A DNA stretch of 15,763 bases from UBA4582 sp047630175 (lineage in GTDB: Bacteria > Pseudomonadota > Gammaproteobacteria > Pseudomonadales > Azotimanducaceae). Under the pieces are notes generated by a model. The model did no database searches. It was not told the DNA's origin and worked only from the letters and a program-made list of their open reading frames with translations. Both the position numbers and the translations under genes were made by a program. Shown here piece after piece: positions 14,046 through 15,763 of the stretch; position 1 is the first letter of the stretch; each line of letters opens with the position of its first letter. The DNA lies in contig JBLHVI010000074.1 in assembly GCA_047630175.1 (NCBI GenBank), forward strand, positions 1 to 15,763, read 5' to 3'.

Positions 14046-15763
14046 ATGACGATTCGAGTAGACCCAAACACCGGACTAAAGATCTTCAACACCCGAGCCG
14101 CACAAGCGACGGATAAGATCGCAGGTAAAGGCTATTCTCTGACTTCAGACTTGGCCCTAAAAACGCTGCCCGAACCACCACCTGGCGCTGTATTCAACGC
14201 CGATGAGCAGGCGCGCTATCGTGACTTTAAAGAGGCCCGACGCGGCGCGGCAGACTACATCAGCATGGAAGGCGAGTTCAGCAAGTACCTTGAAGACGCC
14301 TATTCAGCCGACCCTATCCCCAGAGACGCGCTGACCGACAACTGTGAAATATTGGTCGTGGGCGCCGGCTTTGCCGGCTTGCTGCTTTGGTACAAACTCC
14401 GCGCGGCAGGCTTTACGGATGTGCGCTTCTGCGAAAAAGGTGGCGATGTGGGTGGCACATGGTACTGGAATCGCTACCCGGGCATAGCCTGCGACGTTGA
14501 AGCCTACAGCTACCTGCCACTACTTGAAGAGATGGGCTACATCCCTACCATGAAGTTCGCTTCAGGATTCGAGATCATGGAGTACTGCCAGCGCATGGCA
14601 GAAAAATTCGACTTCTACGATCACTGCCTGTTTCACACCACAGTGGAGAGCACTGACTGGGATGAGACCGCCGGTCGCTGGACGGTCAGCACCGACCGCG
14701 ACGACACCATCAAGGCACGCTTTGTGATCCTTGCGAATGGCATTTTGACGACGCCTAAACTGGCACGCATTGAGGGCATGGAAACGTTTAAAGGCGACGC
14801 CTTTCATACCTCACGCTGGAATTACCACGTCGACCTGAAAGATAAAAAAGTCGGCATTATCGGCACCGGCGCCACCGCCGTGCAGGTAGTGCCAGAGCTG
14901 GCGAAAATCGCCAAATCACTACATGTCTTCCAGCGCACGCCTTCCTCTATCGACGTACGTGATCAACGCGCAACGACAGACGAAGAGGTCCACACGTGGA
15001 CCAACGAGCCAGGCTGGGCTAAAGCAAGGCGCGCCCGCTTTGCAAAAATCTCTGCCGGCCGCACGGCCATGAAAGCCAACGATGATTATCTAGCTGGCAA
15101 AGTTAAGGACTTTAAGGAGCGCAAGCAACACGCTCAGGAATTGTCCCCGCAAGCCCTTATCGATAAGCAACTCGACACTAATTTCCGCATCATGGAGCAG
15201 ATACGTGCACGGGTCGATGCCATCGTCGAAGACCCCGCAACTGCCGAGGCACTCAAACCCTACTACCCCTATGGCTGTAAACGCCCGACGTTTCATGACG
15301 AGTATCTACCGACCTTTAACTTGCCCCATGTCAGCCTCGTTGATACCGCGCCCCGTGGTGTCGCCAAAATTGATGCAGCGGGGGTCATCCATGATGGCCA
15401 GCACTACCCGCTGGACGTTTTGATTTATGCCACAGGCTTTCAATGGATGGCGACGGCAACCTTTAACATGATCAAAGGCCGAGACGGTCAAACGCTGAAT
15501 GAGAAATGGCAAACCCAAGGCACAAAAACGTTTCTTGGCATCCACAGCCAAGGATTTCCCAATCTGTTTGTGGTCTCCGGTCCACAGGGCGGCGGCGGCA
15601 GCTTTAATTTCACCAATGCCATTGAAGAACACGCGGACTACATAATCTGGATGCTAGAAACGCTACGCGACCAAGGCGCTAACCGAGTTGACGTCACCAG
15701 CGTCGCTGAAAACGAGTATGCCGAGCACTGCCGCGACGCTGATATCGTGAGCGCACCCCTGCG
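14046..15763 (+). CDS. Flavin-dependent monooxygenase, Baeyer-Villiger type (3' end outside window)
   Basis: An open frame of 572 codons continues to the right edge with no stop. Motifs in order are: FAD-binding GAGFAG (106-111), GGTWYWNRYPG (136-146), the Baeyer-Villiger fingerprint FKGDAFHTSRWN (248-259, consensus FxGxxxHTxxW[P/D]), the NADPH-binding GTGATA (273-278), CKRPTFHDEYLPTFN, and ATG (462-464). Type I Baeyer-Villiger monooxygenases use NADPH and O2 to insert oxygen next to a ketone, giving esters or lactones. The fingerprint's last position is Asn, not Pro/Asp, so the exact reaction is uncertain. About 105 residues precede the first Rossmann motif, longer than in phenylacetone monooxygenase and reminiscent of forms with an N-terminal extension. 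The ATG at 14046 is followed by a good coding frame but has a weak ribosome site. It is divergent from tal. Confidence 0.9.
   Translation, partial: MTIRVDPNTGLKIFNTRAAQATDKIAGKGYSLTSDLALKTLPEPPPGAVFNADEQARYRDFKEARRGAADYISMEGEFSKYLEDAYSADPIPRDALTDNCEILVVGAGFAGLLLWYKLRAAGFTDVRFCEKGGDVGGTWYWNRYPGIACDVEAYSYLPLLEEMGYIPTMKFASGFEIMEYCQRMAEKFDFYDHCLFHTTVESTDWDETAGRWTVSTDRDDTIKARFVILANGILTTPKLARIEGMETFKGDAFHTSRWNYHVDLKDKKVGIIGTGATAVQVVPELAKIAKSLHVFQRTPSSIDVRDQRATTDEEVHTWTNEPGWAKARRARFAKISAGRTAMKANDDYLAGKVKDFKERKQHAQELSPQALIDKQLDTNFRIMEQIRARVDAIVEDPATAEALKPYYPYGCKRPTFHDEYLPTFNLPHVSLVDTAPRGVAKIDAAGVIHDGQHYPLDVLIYATGFQWMATATFNMIKGRDGQTLNEKWQTQGTKTFLGIHSQGFPNLFVVSGPQGGGGSFNFTNAIEEHADYIIWMLETLRDQGANRVDVTSVAENEYAEHCRDADIVSAPL

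Noticed and set aside
1..15763. CRISPR arrays, tRNA, rRNA, transposases, integrases or a defence system
   Set aside because: No regular repeat-spacer pattern, cloverleaf, rRNA-like stretch or mobile-element gene was found on either strand; apart from the amidase remnant and the bPH2 membrane pair, the genes are ordinary metabolic or envelope genes.

Overview
The window looks like chromosomal DNA of a free-living, probably marine, gammaproteobacterium. The clues are a DUF5610-type protein, RNase AM (YciV/TrpH family), a PhnA zinc-ribbon protein, a MarC-family membrane protein, a TalB-type transaldolase, a YdbS/YdbT-like pair, a large TonB-dependent receptor and a Baeyer-Villiger-type monooxygenase. 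The exact lineage is an inference; a Cellvibrionales/Spongiibacteraceae-Halieaceae type would fit. No rRNA, tRNA, CRISPR array, integrase or transposase was seen.

Layout. (1) 1-393, plus: the tail of a DUF5610 protein, open at the left edge. (2) 2193-435, minus: RNase AM, PhnA and a RidA/YjgF-family protein, with a 14-bp AT palindrome in front of the last. (3) 2421-3047, plus: an exported rhodanese. It converges, with only 7 bp between, on a minus-strand MarC-family gene (3690-3055). (4) 5718-3865, minus: a Tat-exported PhoD phosphatase/phosphodiesterase, divergent from a TonB-dependent receptor (5964-8264, plus). They share a 245-bp control region with a candidate promoter and an inverted repeat. 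(5) 8478-9303, plus: a decayed amidase-signature gene that has lost its catalytic N-terminal half and carries a frameshift. (6) 13792-9334, minus: four co-directional genes, transaldolase, a YdbS-like and a YdbT-like bPH2 membrane protein (stop/start overlap TAATG), and an EstB/beta-lactamase-type serine hydrolase. (7) 14046 to the right edge, plus: a flavin monooxygenase with Baeyer-Villiger fingerprints, cut off by the window end.

How they fit together. Most genes are housekeeping or scavenging functions: central carbon metabolism, nucleotide/RNA end clean-up, envelope proteins, and capture and hydrolysis of organic nutrients. The one pair whose arrangement suggests joint function is the divergent phoD and TonB receptor, which could release and import a phosphorylated or siderophore-like compound. 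That is inference. I did not find a convincing new defence, mobile or signalling system; the most informative unusual item is the broken amidase, whose history can be partly read from the sequence.
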